64,000 nt of DNA from Microbacterium thalli (lineage in GTDB: Bacteria > Actinomycetota > Actinomycetes > Actinomycetales > Microbacteriaceae). Of this stretch, positions 38,394 to 46,691 are shown in pieces; positions within the stretch are counted from its first letter, which is position 1; each line of letters opens with the position of its first letter. Both the position numbers and the translations under genes were made by a program. The stretch covers positions 354,732 through 418,731 of the forward strand of contig NZ_JAQZCH010000001.1 in assembly GCF_028737325.1 (NCBI RefSeq), read 5' to 3'. Below the pieces are notes generated by a model, which had not been told where the DNA came from, searched no databases, and saw only the letters and a list, made by a program, of their open reading frames with translations.

Positions 38394-38423
38394 AACGCCG
38401 GAATCCTTGCGATTCCGGCGTTT
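38394..38423. terminator. Bidirectional terminator between tRNA-Ala and ybaK
   Basis: A 12-bp stem (38394-38405 with 38411-38422), 5-nt loop and TTTC on the plus side. It sits between the tRNA operon and a convergent gene and could serve both. Confidence 0.75.
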
Positions 38424-38459
38424 CGTCGTCTACGGCCAGGTGGCCAGCCGGCGGGGGAG

Positions 38460-38945
38460 TCAGCGCGGGCGCTGCTCGGTGATATCCGCCACCGTCGCGC
38501 CGTAAGCCGCGATGAGGGCGTCTGCGTCGACGAAGAGGCTGTATCCGTGCGCACCGGCGCCCATGGCGATACGGCGACCCACGATCGACGCGTCGGCGAA
38601 GACGGGCCAGTCGGTCGTGCTGCCGATCGGCACGATCGTGCCGCGCTCGTATCCGGTCGCGGCGAGGGCGAGCTCGGGCTCGGGCAGCCGCAGCTTGTTC
38701 ACGCCCACGACCGCTCGGAGCTTGGGCCACGAGATGACGCGGTCTCCGGGGACGAGCGCGAACAGGTAGGTGTCGTCACTGCGCTTGACGACGAGCGTCT
38801 TGACGATGTCGTCGGGCTCGAGGCCCAGCAGCGCGGCCGCCTCGTCGAGGCTGCCGGCGTCGGGACGCGCACGCACGACGACATCGAGCCCACGCTCGGC
38901 CGCTGCGAGGCGGACGCGAGACGTGGGCTCGATGTCGTCGGTCAT
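38460..38945 (-). CDS. YbaK/EbsC-family aminoacyl-tRNA deacylase
   Basis: 161 aa, the family length, with VKTLVVKRSDDTYLFALVPGD, the Lys in PKLRAVVGVNKLR, and the GIVPIG-like strand ERGTIVPIGSTTDWPVF. YbaK-type enzymes hydrolyse misacylated tRNA (for example Cys-tRNA-Pro). The exact specificity cannot be read from sequence. Convergent with the tRNA genes; 5 bp downstream of the next gene on its strand. Confidence 0.88.
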   Translation of the reverse strand: MTDDIEPTSRVRLAAAERGLDVVVRARPDAGSLDEAAALLGLEPDDIVKTLVVKRSDDTYLFALVPGDRVISWPKLRAVVGVNKLRLPEPELALAATGYERGTIVPIGSTTDWPVFADASIVGRRIAMGAGAHGYSLFVDADALIAAYGATVADITEQRPR

Positions 38946-38950
38946 TCGAT

Positions 38951-39529
38951 TCAGGCGTCGGGAGCGCGCAGCGGGTCGTCCGCCACCCACAGCTCGTCGT
39001 CGGCACGAAGCGTCTGCCAGGCGGCGTAGAGCACACCGGCGGCGGCTGCGACACCGAGGACGAGCGCGATGACGCCGCCGGCGCCGCGCTTCTTCTTGGG
39101 CTCGGGAAGGGCGGCACGCGACTGGAACGTCTTGGTCGCCTTCTTGCCGTACTTCGCGGCGTTCTTCTTGACCGAGGACAGGTCGAGGTTCACACCGCGC
39201 CCGTGCGCGATGCGCTCACGGGTGTCGTTGGCGGCGTCCCAGACGGAGAGTGCTCCGCCGACGACGGCACCGGCCGCCGGGATCAGCGCGCCGTTGTACA
39301 CCTTGCGCGTCGCGCGGACGCTCTTGTCGACGTACGGCGCGGCGTACTGCGCGTACGAGTGCTGCACAGCCGGCTGGACGTGCTCGCGGCTGTAGTTGCC
39401 GAGCTGGTTGCCGGCTTCACGAGCGACCTTGGCGGCCTCGCCAACCAGGACCTGCTGCGACTCCCACAGGGTGTTCGCCTGCTTCTGGAGCTTGCGGAGT
39501 TGCTTCTTGCGCTTGCGGCTGAGGCTCAC
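38951..39529 (-). CDS. Hypothetical membrane-anchored protein (192 aa)
   Basis: Very basic N-terminus (MSLSRKRKKQLRKLQKQ) followed by helical, possibly coiled-coil segments, a weak hydrophobic region (about 88-105) and a clear C-terminal membrane helix (about 152-172) with a short acidic tail. It has no recognised domain; such proteins are sometimes mislabelled as helicases. It may form an operon with the YbaK gene. Confidence 0.75.
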   Translation of the reverse strand: MSLSRKRKKQLRKLQKQANTLWESQQVLVGEAAKVAREAGNQLGNYSREHVQPAVQHSYAQYAAPYVDKSVRATRKVYNGALIPAAGAVVGGALSVWDAANDTRERIAHGRGVNLDLSSVKKNAAKYGKKATKTFQSRAALPEPKKKRGAGGVIALVLGVAAAAGVLYAAWQTLRADDELWVADDPLRAPDA

Positions 39530-39612
39530 GTGGGCCCTCCCTGCATCGTGGGACGTTTTCCCTCATCTTGCCAGAGAGCGCCCACGCCAGCAGGGCATTG
39601 ACAGGTGCGAGA

Positions 39613-40179
39613 ATGGCAGACATGCCTCAGCACACTGCAGTAGCGACGATTCACACCAATCACGGCGACATCGTCGTCAACCTCTTCGGCGATCAGGCGC
39701 CTCGCACGGTGAAGAACTTCACCGGTCTCGCCGACGGCTCCGGCGAGTGGACCGACCCCGCCACGGGCAAGCCCGGCCAGGGCCCGCTGTACACGGACGT
39801 CATCTTCCACCGCATCATCCCGAACTTCATGATCCAGGGCGGCGACCCGCTCGGTCAGGGCATCGGCGGCCCGGGCTACAATTTCGACGACGAGATCAGC
39901 CCCGAGCTCGACTTCCAGAAGCCCTACATCCTCGCCATGGCCAACGCCGGTCTGCGTCGCAACGCGATCACGGGCAAGGCCGAGGGCACCAACGGCTCGC
40001 AGTTCTTCATCACCACCGACCCCACCCCGTGGCTGCAGGGCAAGCACACGATCTTCGGCGAGGTCGCGGATGACGCGTCGCGCCAGGTCGTCGACGCGAT
40101 CGCCGCGGTGAAGACCGGTGCCGGCGACCGCCCGATCGAGCCCGTCGTCATGTCGTCGATCGACGTCACCGCGGTCTGA
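39613..40179 (+). CDS. ppiA: Cyclophilin-type peptidyl-prolyl isomerase
   Basis: 188 aa from ATG 39613; ATG 39622 (MPQHTA) is an alternative. Cyclophilin core: VIFHRIIPNFMIQGGDP holds the catalytic Arg and Phe/Gln residues, MANAGLRRNAITGKAEGTNGSQFFIT and WLQGKHTIFGEV follow. No signal peptide, so it is cytosolic. The position between tRNA-Ala and rhomboid-crgA corresponds to PpiA in mycobacteria. Confidence 0.96.
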   Translation: MADMPQHTAVATIHTNHGDIVVNLFGDQAPRTVKNFTGLADGSGEWTDPATGKPGQGPLYTDVIFHRIIPNFMIQGGDPLGQGIGGPGYNFDDEISPELDFQKPYILAMANAGLRRNAITGKAEGTNGSQFFITTDPTPWLQGKHTIFGEVADDASRQVVDAIAAVKTGAGDRPIEPVVMSSIDVTAV

Positions 40180-40186
40180 GCGGTTC

Positions 40187-41089
40187 GTGAGCGCGTCCGA
40201 GCTTCGGAGCAACCCCGACAACTTCTGCTACCGGCATCCCGATCGGCAGAGCTTCGTGCTCTGCCAGCGCTGCTTGCGCACGATCTGCGCGGAATGCCAG
40301 ACGCCGATGCCCGTCGGGGTGATCTGCCCCGAGTGCCTGCGTGAGCAGCAGAAGAGCTCGGGCGCGCCACGACCCCGGCGCGCACCCCGTGTCCTGCGTG
40401 CGGTGCGCGCCGATGACTCCCGGCCCCTGGTGACCTACGGCATCATCGGCCTGACGTTCTTCGTGTTCGTCATCACGCTCATCCCGGGAGTCGGGCTGAT
40501 GGCGCGGCAGGCACTCGCGCTCATCCCCCCGTTGCTCTACCCGTCGTTCACCGGATCGTTCGAGCCGTGGCGACTGTTCACGGTGCTGCTCGTCCACAGT
40601 GGCTTTTGGCACGTCGCCCTCAACATGCTGGCCCTCTGGATGCTCGGGCGCAGCCTCGAGCCGATGCTCGGCCGGCTGCGCTTCCTCTGGCTCTACCTGT
40701 TGAGCGGGCTCGGCGGTTCGGTCGCCGTCGTGCTGCTCGGGTTCACGACGCCGGTCGTCGGCGCCTCGGGAGCGATCTTCGGGCTCTTCGGCGCATTGCT
40801 CGTGATCGGTCGCCATATCGGCGCGAACATCACCGGAATCGCGGTGGTCCTGGGGATCAACCTCGTCCTGACGTTCCTCCCCCTGCTGACCGGGGCCCTC
40901 GGGGGAGCGGCGATTCCCCAGGTGTCGTGGCAGGCCCACATCGGGGGCCTGATCGTCGGCGTCCTCGTCGGAACGATCTACGCGCGCACGCGCGCCATCC
41001 GCAAGCAGAGGCTGCAGTCGCTGCTGCTCGGGGCGACGGCCGTGGGTCTGATCGCGCTGCTCGCGGTGCCGCTGGCGATCTACGGCTGA
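40187..41089 (+). CDS. Rhomboid family serine protease with N-terminal zinc finger
   Basis: 300 aa from GTG 40187, 7 bp after ppiA. Residues 14-50 carry a B-box-like Cys/His cluster (CYRH, CQRC, CAEC, CPEC). Six or seven membrane helices follow with the catalytic Ser194 in GASGAIFG and His251 in WQAHIGG, plus HVALNMLALW. It is an intramembrane protease; substrate unknown. The cytosolic zinc finger could recruit it. Confidence 0.93.
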   Translation: MSASELRSNPDNFCYRHPDRQSFVLCQRCLRTICAECQTPMPVGVICPECLREQQKSSGAPRPRRAPRVLRAVRADDSRPLVTYGIIGLTFFVFVITLIPGVGLMARQALALIPPLLYPSFTGSFEPWRLFTVLLVHSGFWHVALNMLALWMLGRSLEPMLGRLRFLWLYLLSGLGGSVAVVLLGFTTPVVGASGAIFGLFGALLVIGRHIGANITGIAVVLGINLVLTFLPLLTGALGGAAIPQVSWQAHIGGLIVGVLVGTIYARTRAIRKQRLQSLLLGATAVGLIALLAVPLAIYG

Positions 41090-41162
41090 AAGTTATCCAC
41101 AGGTCTATCCCCAGGTGGGGATGGAATCACACCGGTGTAACTCACCTGTGGACAGAGTGGTC
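41090..41162. promoter_or_regulatory. Convergent spacer with DnaA-box group and nested palindromes
   Basis: Between the 3' ends of the rhomboid gene and crgA. It contains TTATCCACA (41093-41101, perfect), CTATCCCCA (41105-41113) and TGTGGACAG (41147-41155, one base from a perfect minus-strand box). The outer arms CCACAGGT/ACCTGTGG (41097-41104, 41144-41151) are inverted repeats, with TCCCC-AGGT-GGGGA and ACACCGGTGT palindromes inside. It could be a DnaA titration/reactivation site or a bidirectional terminator. Confidence 0.6.
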
Positions 41163-41402
41163 TCAGCGCCAGCGCGTCGTCATGAGGAACCCGATGAACG
41201 CGATGCCGAAGCCGATCACGAGGTTCCAGCCGCCGATACCGGGCACGGGCAGCGTGGAGTTGCTGAGGTAGAACACGAGCACCCACACGAGTCCGATGAG
41301 CATCAGTCCCAGCATGATCGGCTTGAACCAGACCGGGTTAGGTGCGTCATCTGCGGGGCGTCGCTCCACGGTCGGGTCGTCGTGGTCGCTCGAAGATGCC
41401 AT
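41163..41402 (-). CDS. crgA: Cell division protein CrgA
   Basis: 79 aa, two membrane helices (about 29-46 and 56-74) with the CrgA pattern NPVWFKPIMLGLMLIGLVWV and a short C-terminal TTRWR. CrgA coordinates FtsZ-ring and wall-synthesis proteins in actinobacteria. Position next to the sortase, PabA and the pkn operon is the conserved actinobacterial order. Confidence 0.95.
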   Translation of the reverse strand: MASSSDHDDPTVERRPADDAPNPVWFKPIMLGLMLIGLVWVLVFYLSNSTLPVPGIGGWNLVIGFGIAFIGFLMTTRWR

Positions 41403-41458
41403 GGAATGAATCCTAACTGTCAGCCGCGCGATAACCTGGGCGGCTAAACTTCCCGATC

Positions 41459-42268
41459 GTGGAGACCGAACCGCACACGCGCCGCTCGCGACGCCCCGCG
41501 CGACCACGACCGTCGCGCCCGCGTCGACGCACGAGCGTCGTCGGCGTGCTGGGGGAGTTGCTCCTGACTGCCGGCGTCGTGATGTTGCTGTTCGTCAGCT
41601 GGCAGATGTGGTTCGGTGACATGATCATCAGCTCGCAGAAGCAGGCCGAGGCCTCCGCTCTGGCGCAGCAGTGGGCGGATGCCGCCCAGTCGGCGCCTCC
41701 GTCCGAAACTCCCGAACCGGCCGAGACCTCCGAGGCTCCCGCCGAACCCGCACCGCCCGTCGTTCCCGTGCTCGACGAGCCCGGCCACGGCGCCGAGTTC
41801 GGGATCATGTACATCCCGCGCTTCGGTCCGGACTGGCAGTTCAAGATCGCGAGCGGCACGGCGAAGAAGTCGATCCTGGATGCCGGTTACATCGGCCACT
41901 ACGAGGGATCTGCGATGCCGGGCGCAGAAGGCAACATGGCCGTCGCGGCGCACCGGTGGACGTCGGGCGCTCCGTTCGATCCCGTCGATCGTCTGGTCAT
42001 CGGCGACGCCGTCGTCATCCAGACCCAGGACGGCTGGTACACCTATCGCTTCCGCAACGTCGAGTACGTGCAGGACACCGCCATCGAGGTCCTCAACCCC
42101 GTGCCGCAGCAGGTCGACCTCGCCGCGAACGGCCGGTACCTCACTCTCACGAGCTGCGCGCCGAAGCTGAACATGCTCGAGCGCATCATCTCGTACGCGG
42201 TGTTCGAGGAGTTCACGCCGACCAGCGCCGGTCCGCCGGCATCCCTCTCCCAAGGAGCGCCTGCCTGA
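41459..42268 (+). CDS. srtE: Class E sortase
   Basis: 269 aa from GTG 41459. Arg/Pro-rich cytosolic lead, membrane helix (about 27-48), Pro/Glu-rich spacer (78-105), then the sortase barrel with His165 in AVAAHRW, catalytic Cys233 in TLTSC and Arg242 in LERII. Class E enzymes are housekeeping sortases of high-GC Gram-positives and accept LAXTG signals; the surface protein at 1-803 ends with LAKTG. Overlaps the next gene by TGATG. Confidence 0.93.
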   Translation: METEPHTRRSRRPARPRPSRPRRRTSVVGVLGELLLTAGVVMLLFVSWQMWFGDMIISSQKQAEASALAQQWADAAQSAPPSETPEPAETSEAPAEPAPPVVPVLDEPGHGAEFGIMYIPRFGPDWQFKIASGTAKKSILDAGYIGHYEGSAMPGAEGNMAVAAHRWTSGAPFDPVDRLVIGDAVVIQTQDGWYTYRFRNVEYVQDTAIEVLNPVPQQVDLAANGRYLTLTSCAPKLNMLERIISYAVFEEFTPTSAGPPASLSQGAPA

Positions 42269-42426
42269 TGTATGCCGCACTCTGGCGCGTCTTGCCCGGT
42301 CCGTGGTGGATCCGCGTGATCATCCTGCTGATCCTCGCCGCCGCCATCGTCTATGCGCTGTTCTTCTACGTCTTTCCCGAGATCGCGCCTCTCTTCGCAC
42401 CCGCCGAGGAGTCGACGGTCGGGTGA
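42268..42426 (+). CDS. Small membrane protein (52 aa)
   Basis: MYAALWRVLPGPWWIR precedes a single helix (about 16-40) and an acidic end. It overlaps the sortase stop on one side and the amidotransferase start on the other, so it belongs to a coupled three-gene unit. Aromatic-rich GPWW before the helix is a recognisable feature. Function unknown. Confidence 0.8.
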   Translation: MYAALWRVLPGPWWIRVIILLILAAAIVYALFFYVFPEIAPLFAPAEESTVG

Positions 42427-43061
42427 CGCGCGTCCTCGTCGTCGACAATCACGACAGCTTCGTCCACACCCTCGTCGGCTATCTGCACGAGCTCGGCGCG
42501 ACGACGGCGCTGGTCGAGGCCGACGCCGTGACCGATCCGGCCGGGTCGATCGTCGGGTTCGACGGTGTTCTCGTCTCGCCGGGACCCGGAACGCCCGAGG
42601 ATGCCGGTGCCTCGATCCCGATCGTCGCGGCCGCGGCATCCGCGCGCACGCCGGTGCTGGGGGTGTGCCTCGGTCATCAGGCGATCGCGGTCGCGTTCGG
42701 CGGCCGTGTGGGGGAGGCCCCGGAGCTCATGCACGGGATGACCTCGGACGTGCTGCACGACGCGTCGGCGCTGTACCGGGGGATGCGGCATCCGTTCGTC
42801 GCCGGCCGGTATCACTCGCTCGCGGTGGATGACGGGCACCTGCCGGACGAGCTCGCGGTGACCGCGCGCACACCCGAGGGCACCGTGATGGGGATCGCCC
42901 ACCGCTCGCTGCCGATCCAGGGCGTGCAGTTCCACCCCGAGTCGGTCCTCACCGAGGGTGGTTACCGGCTGCTCGGCAACTGGCTCGCCTCGATCGGACT
43001 CGACGGAGCCGACCGCGCGGGCGCGGGTCTGCAACCGCACCGCGCGTACGCGCCGCGCTGA
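42423..43061 (+). CDS. pabA: Glutamine amidotransferase (PabA/TrpG type)
   Basis: 212 aa from GTG 42423. Class I glutaminase with DNHDSFVHTLVGY, VSPGPGTPEDAG, nucleophile Cys82 in GVCLGHQ, and the HPES end of the triad in GVQFHPESVLTEGG. It should supply ammonia to an aminodeoxychorismate or anthranilate synthase; its position before pknB matches the mycobacterial gene annotated as TrpG/PabA. The partner is not in the window. Confidence 0.93.
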   Translation: MTRVLVVDNHDSFVHTLVGYLHELGATTALVEADAVTDPAGSIVGFDGVLVSPGPGTPEDAGASIPIVAAAASARTPVLGVCLGHQAIAVAFGGRVGEAPELMHGMTSDVLHDASALYRGMRHPFVAGRYHSLAVDDGHLPDELAVTARTPEGTVMGIAHRSLPIQGVQFHPESVLTEGGYRLLGNWLASIGLDGADRAGAGLQPHRAYAPR

Positions 43062-43089
43062 CAGCCGAAAGACCGCAGCGCGGCGACGA

Positions 43090-44793
43090 TCAGGCGCCGG
43101 TGCAGACGGTGAGGGCGACCGTCGATCCGATCGGCACCTCGCCCGGCGTCAGCGACTGAGCGGCGACCGTCTGGCCGCCGGGGGTTGCGGGGCAGGCCGG
43201 GTCTTCGACGACCTCGGGGATCAGCTGAAGCGCCTCCTGCTGCAGCTCGCGCTGTGCGGCCTCGACGGTGTAGCCGGTGAGGTCGACGAGTGTGACGGTG
43301 CCGCTCGCGACGACGAGGTTCACCGTGCTGCCCATCGCCAGCTCGGAGCCGGCGGGGGCTGAGGCCTCGATCACGGTTCCGGCACCCAGGGTCGGATGGT
43401 TGCGCGATCGTACGGAACCCAGCTGCAGTCCGGCATTGGTCAGCGCCGCGGTGGCCTCGTCGCGGGAGAGGTTCTCGAGCGTGGGGACGACCGCCATCTC
43501 CTGGCCGGTCGAGACGTACACGGTGACGCGCTGACCGGGCGAGACGGTCGTTCCTTCGCCGGGCTCGGTGCCGATGACGTCACCCGCGGGAACGGTGCCG
43601 TCGCTGCGGTCCGAGCGCACCGGCGTCAGCTCGGCCTCGGTCAACAGGTTCTCGGCAAGATCCCACGACTTGCCCGAGACCTCGGGCACCACGCGCGAGG
43701 TCGGGGGGACGGTCTGCGTCGGCTGGAACGCCAGCACCCAGATCAGCACCGCGATCAGCAGGGCGGCGAGCACGGCGACACCCGCCCAGATCCAGCTCAC
43801 CGGGGGACCGGACTGCGTCCGGCGCATCGAGGTGTCGGTGCTCAGCTGACGCAGAGAGCGGGCGGTCTCGGCGGCGTTACGCGGATCGGGTCCGTAGAGC
43901 TCGCTGCTGAGCGCGCCCATCTGCCGCTTCGACGGCTGCTTGCCGCCGATCGCCTGCTGCAGAGCGGTGCGGAACTCGGTCGCATCCTGGAACCGCTGGA
44001 ACGGGCTCTTCGCGAGCGCGCGCAGCACGATGGCATCGAGCGCGCGGGGCACGTCTTCGACAACCTCGGACGGCGGGAGCGGCGCTTCGCTGACGTGCTG
44101 GTACGCCACGGCGACCGGCGTCTCGCCGCGGAACGGCGCGCGACCGGTCAACAGCTCGTAGAGGACGACGCCCGCCGAGTACAGGTCGGCGCGGGCGTCC
44201 ACCGGCTCGCCTTTGGCCTGCTCGGGCGAGAAGTACGCGGCAGTGCCGATGATCGCGGTCGTCTCGGCGACCGTCGATGACGAGTCCGACACCGCGCGGG
44301 CGATGCCGAAATCCATGACCTTCACGGCGTCGCCGTCGGTGACCATGACGTTGCCCGGCTTGATGTCGCGGTGCACGACGCCGGCGCGGTGCGAGTACTC
44401 GAGCGCCTCGAGGATGCCGTCGACGTAGCGCACCGCGTCGGCCTCCGTCAGCGGGCCGGCGTCGATCATGTCCTTCAGCAGACGGCCGGACACCAGCTCC
44501 ATGACGATGTAGGGCACGGAGTGCCGGCTGCCGTCCGGGTCGGTCTCGACGTCCTCGCCCGCGTCGAAGACCCGCACGATCGAGGGGTGCGACATGCGCG
44601 ACGCCGACTGTGCTTCGAGGCGGAACCGGGTGCGGAAAGCCGGGTCGTCGGCCAGTTCCCGCTTGAGGATCTTGATCGCGACCTCGCGGCCGAGCGTCAG
44701 GTCGTATCCCCGGTAGACGCTGGCCATGCCGCCGCGGCCGATCGGCTCGTCGACGCGGTAGCGCTCTGACAGCACACGTTGCTCTGCCGACAC
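43090..44793 (-). CDS. pknB: Serine/threonine kinase PknB with three PASTA domains
   Basis: 567 aa from GTG 44793, chosen for the AGGGAG site; an in-frame ATG at 44835 lacks one. Kinase: GRGGMASVYRG, Lys41 in VAIK, HRDIKPGN (Asp143), DFG (Asp161), activation loop STVAETTAIIGTAAYFSPEQ. Membrane helix about 334-355, then three PASTA repeats (about 360-567), one fewer than M. tuberculosis PknB. PASTA domains sense muropeptides or lipid II; it regulates wall growth and division. Confidence 0.96.
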   Translation of the reverse strand: MSAEQRVLSERYRVDEPIGRGGMASVYRGYDLTLGREVAIKILKRELADDPAFRTRFRLEAQSASRMSHPSIVRVFDAGEDVETDPDGSRHSVPYIVMELVSGRLLKDMIDAGPLTEADAVRYVDGILEALEYSHRAGVVHRDIKPGNVMVTDGDAVKVMDFGIARAVSDSSSTVAETTAIIGTAAYFSPEQAKGEPVDARADLYSAGVVLYELLTGRAPFRGETPVAVAYQHVSEAPLPPSEVVEDVPRALDAIVLRALAKSPFQRFQDATEFRTALQQAIGGKQPSKRQMGALSSELYGPDPRNAAETARSLRQLSTDTSMRRTQSGPPVSWIWAGVAVLAALLIAVLIWVLAFQPTQTVPPTSRVVPEVSGKSWDLAENLLTEAELTPVRSDRSDGTVPAGDVIGTEPGEGTTVSPGQRVTVYVSTGQEMAVVPTLENLSRDEATAALTNAGLQLGSVRSRNHPTLGAGTVIEASAPAGSELAMGSTVNLVVASGTVTLVDLTGYTVEAAQRELQQEALQLIPEVVEDPACPATPGGQTVAAQSLTPGEVPIGSTVALTVCTGA

Positions 44794-44849
44794 GTCACTC
44801 CCTGCGTTCGATGGTTTCTCCGATGGTGGCCGCATGATGCTCGCGGTGG

Positions 44850-46691
44850 TCAGCCTTCGTTGTCGTCGTCGCCACCACTGTTGCCGCCGCCGTTACCGCC
44901 GCCGTTGCCGTTCCCGGTCGACGGCGCGGGCTGGATGGTGGCCGCAGCCTCGGACGATGCGGGTGAGGTACGGTCGCCGCCCTCGCCGGAGCACGTCACG
45001 GTGTACGTGACCGACACGACGCCGGAGTCGCCGACTCGCAGGGTGGCGGGGCGCTGGTTGGCGCTGAAGCTCGCGGTGGACTGCGAGTTGGCTTCGAACA
45101 GGCCGCCGCTGGCGGTGAGCGTGTACGAGGATGCGGTCAGCCCGGCCGGGCAGGTGAATCCCGGCCACATGACCTGCACCGTCGATCCGGCCGTGACGCT
45201 CGACACAGTCTGGCCGTTCGACTGGATCATCGGCGCCGCCGGGCTGTCGAGGGGGCTCAGGTCGGAGTACGCGGTGAGGGTCACCGTGTCGCCGGGCTGC
45301 ACGTTGCCGAGCGGCACGACGCTGTAGACGCGGCCCACCTCGTCCTCGTTCGACGCGGGGTCGCCGGGGGAGCAGGTGACGTTCTCGAGACCGGCCTGCT
45401 CGGCCACCGCGAGGGCGTCCTCGCAGGTGCGTCCGGTCAGACCCAGACCGTCGATGTTGATCGACGAGGGAGTCGACGGTGTCGGTTCGCTCGACGGGGT
45501 GTCGACCGGGGTCGACGGTGCCGACGGTGAGGGCGTCGTCGGCGCGGGCGCGGGGGTGTCGTCGCCGCTCAGCAGCGCGAACAGCGTGCTGCCCAGCACG
45601 ATCACCAGCAGCGCGATGAGCGCGACCAGCGGCCAGGTCCAGCGGCTGCGCTTGCGCTTGCGCGCGTCGGTCGGCTCGCCCTCGGCGGCTGCGGGGTCGG
45701 CATCGAGCAGCGACGTCGTCCCGAGGCCGGCCGCGCCGAGGCCGGCTGCCGCGGCGCCCGCGGGCATCAGCAGGGTGGCGGTGTCGCCGCCACCCGAGGT
45801 CAGCAGCTGCGTGACATCGCTCGTGCCGGCGCCGGCGAAGACGGCGGGAACGGCCGCGTGCGCGGCGGCGAGGTCGCCACGGCGCAGCGCGGACGCGGCA
45901 CGGGCGACGGCGCTCGCGGAGGCCGGACGGTCTTCGGGCTTCTTCGCGATCATCGCGAGGATGAGCTTCTGCACCGGGTCCGAGACCGTCGCGGGCAGCG
46001 GCGGGGGCTGCTCGTTGATCTGCGCCATGGCGATCGCGACCTGCGACTCGCCCGTGAACGGCCGCTTTCCGGCGACGGACTCGTACGCGACGATTCCGAG
46101 CGAGTAGATGTCGGTCGCGGGGGATGCCGCGTGCCCCGACGCCTGCTCGGGCGAGAGGTACTGGACGGTTCCCATGACCTGACCGGTGGCCGTCAGCGGT
46201 ACCTGGTCGGCGATGCGTGCGATGCCGAAGTCGGTGATCTTCACACGGCCGTCGGGCGTGATGAGCAGGTTTCCGGGCTTGATGTCGCGGTGGACGAGCC
46301 CGGCCGCGTGCGCGGCCTGCAACGCCGAGGCCGTCTGAGCCACGATGTCGAGCGTCTTGTCGGACGACAGGGCACCGTCGCGCTCGAGGATCGTCGACAG
46401 CGCCTCGCCCGGGACGAGCTCCATGACGAGGAAGGCGCTGCCGTTCTCCTCGCCGTAGTCGAAGACGCTGGCGATGCCCTCGTGGTTCACGAGTGCCGCG
46501 TGCCGGGCCTCGGCGCGGAAGCGCTCGAGGAACCCGGGGTCGCCCATGTACTCGTCTTTGAGGATCTTGATCGCGACGGTGCGGCCGATGACGTGGTCAG
46601 TGGCTTCCCACACCTCGCCCATACCGCCGATCGCGATCCGCGAATCCAGTTCGTAACGCCCGCCGAAGCTCACGCCTTGCATCGGTCTCAT
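44850..46691 (-). CDS. pknA: Serine/threonine kinase PknA-like with large extracellular region
   Basis: 613 aa; start at 46691 overlaps the pbpA stop. Kinase: GGMGEVWEA, Lys42, HRDIKPGN (Asp136), DFG (Asp154), VPLTATGQVMGTVQYLSPEQ. A membrane helix (353-374) leads to a Thr/Pro/Ser linker, a PASTA-like domain with two Cys (about 405-470), an immunoglobulin-like domain with two Cys (about 475-570) and a Gly/Asn tail ending in acidic residues. Mycobacterial PknA lacks such a folded exterior. Confidence 0.93.
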   Translation of the reverse strand: MRPMQGVSFGGRYELDSRIAIGGMGEVWEATDHVIGRTVAIKILKDEYMGDPGFLERFRAEARHAALVNHEGIASVFDYGEENGSAFLVMELVPGEALSTILERDGALSSDKTLDIVAQTASALQAAHAAGLVHRDIKPGNLLITPDGRVKITDFGIARIADQVPLTATGQVMGTVQYLSPEQASGHAASPATDIYSLGIVAYESVAGKRPFTGESQVAIAMAQINEQPPPLPATVSDPVQKLILAMIAKKPEDRPASASAVARAASALRRGDLAAAHAAVPAVFAGAGTSDVTQLLTSGGGDTATLLMPAGAAAAGLGAAGLGTTSLLDADPAAAEGEPTDARKRKRSRWTWPLVALIALLVIVLGSTLFALLSGDDTPAPAPTTPSPSAPSTPVDTPSSEPTPSTPSSINIDGLGLTGRTCEDALAVAEQAGLENVTCSPGDPASNEDEVGRVYSVVPLGNVQPGDTVTLTAYSDLSPLDSPAAPMIQSNGQTVSSVTAGSTVQVMWPGFTCPAGLTASSYTLTASGGLFEANSQSTASFSANQRPATLRVGDSGVVSVTYTVTCSGEGGDRTSPASSEAAATIQPAPSTGNGNGGGNGGGNSGGDDDNEG

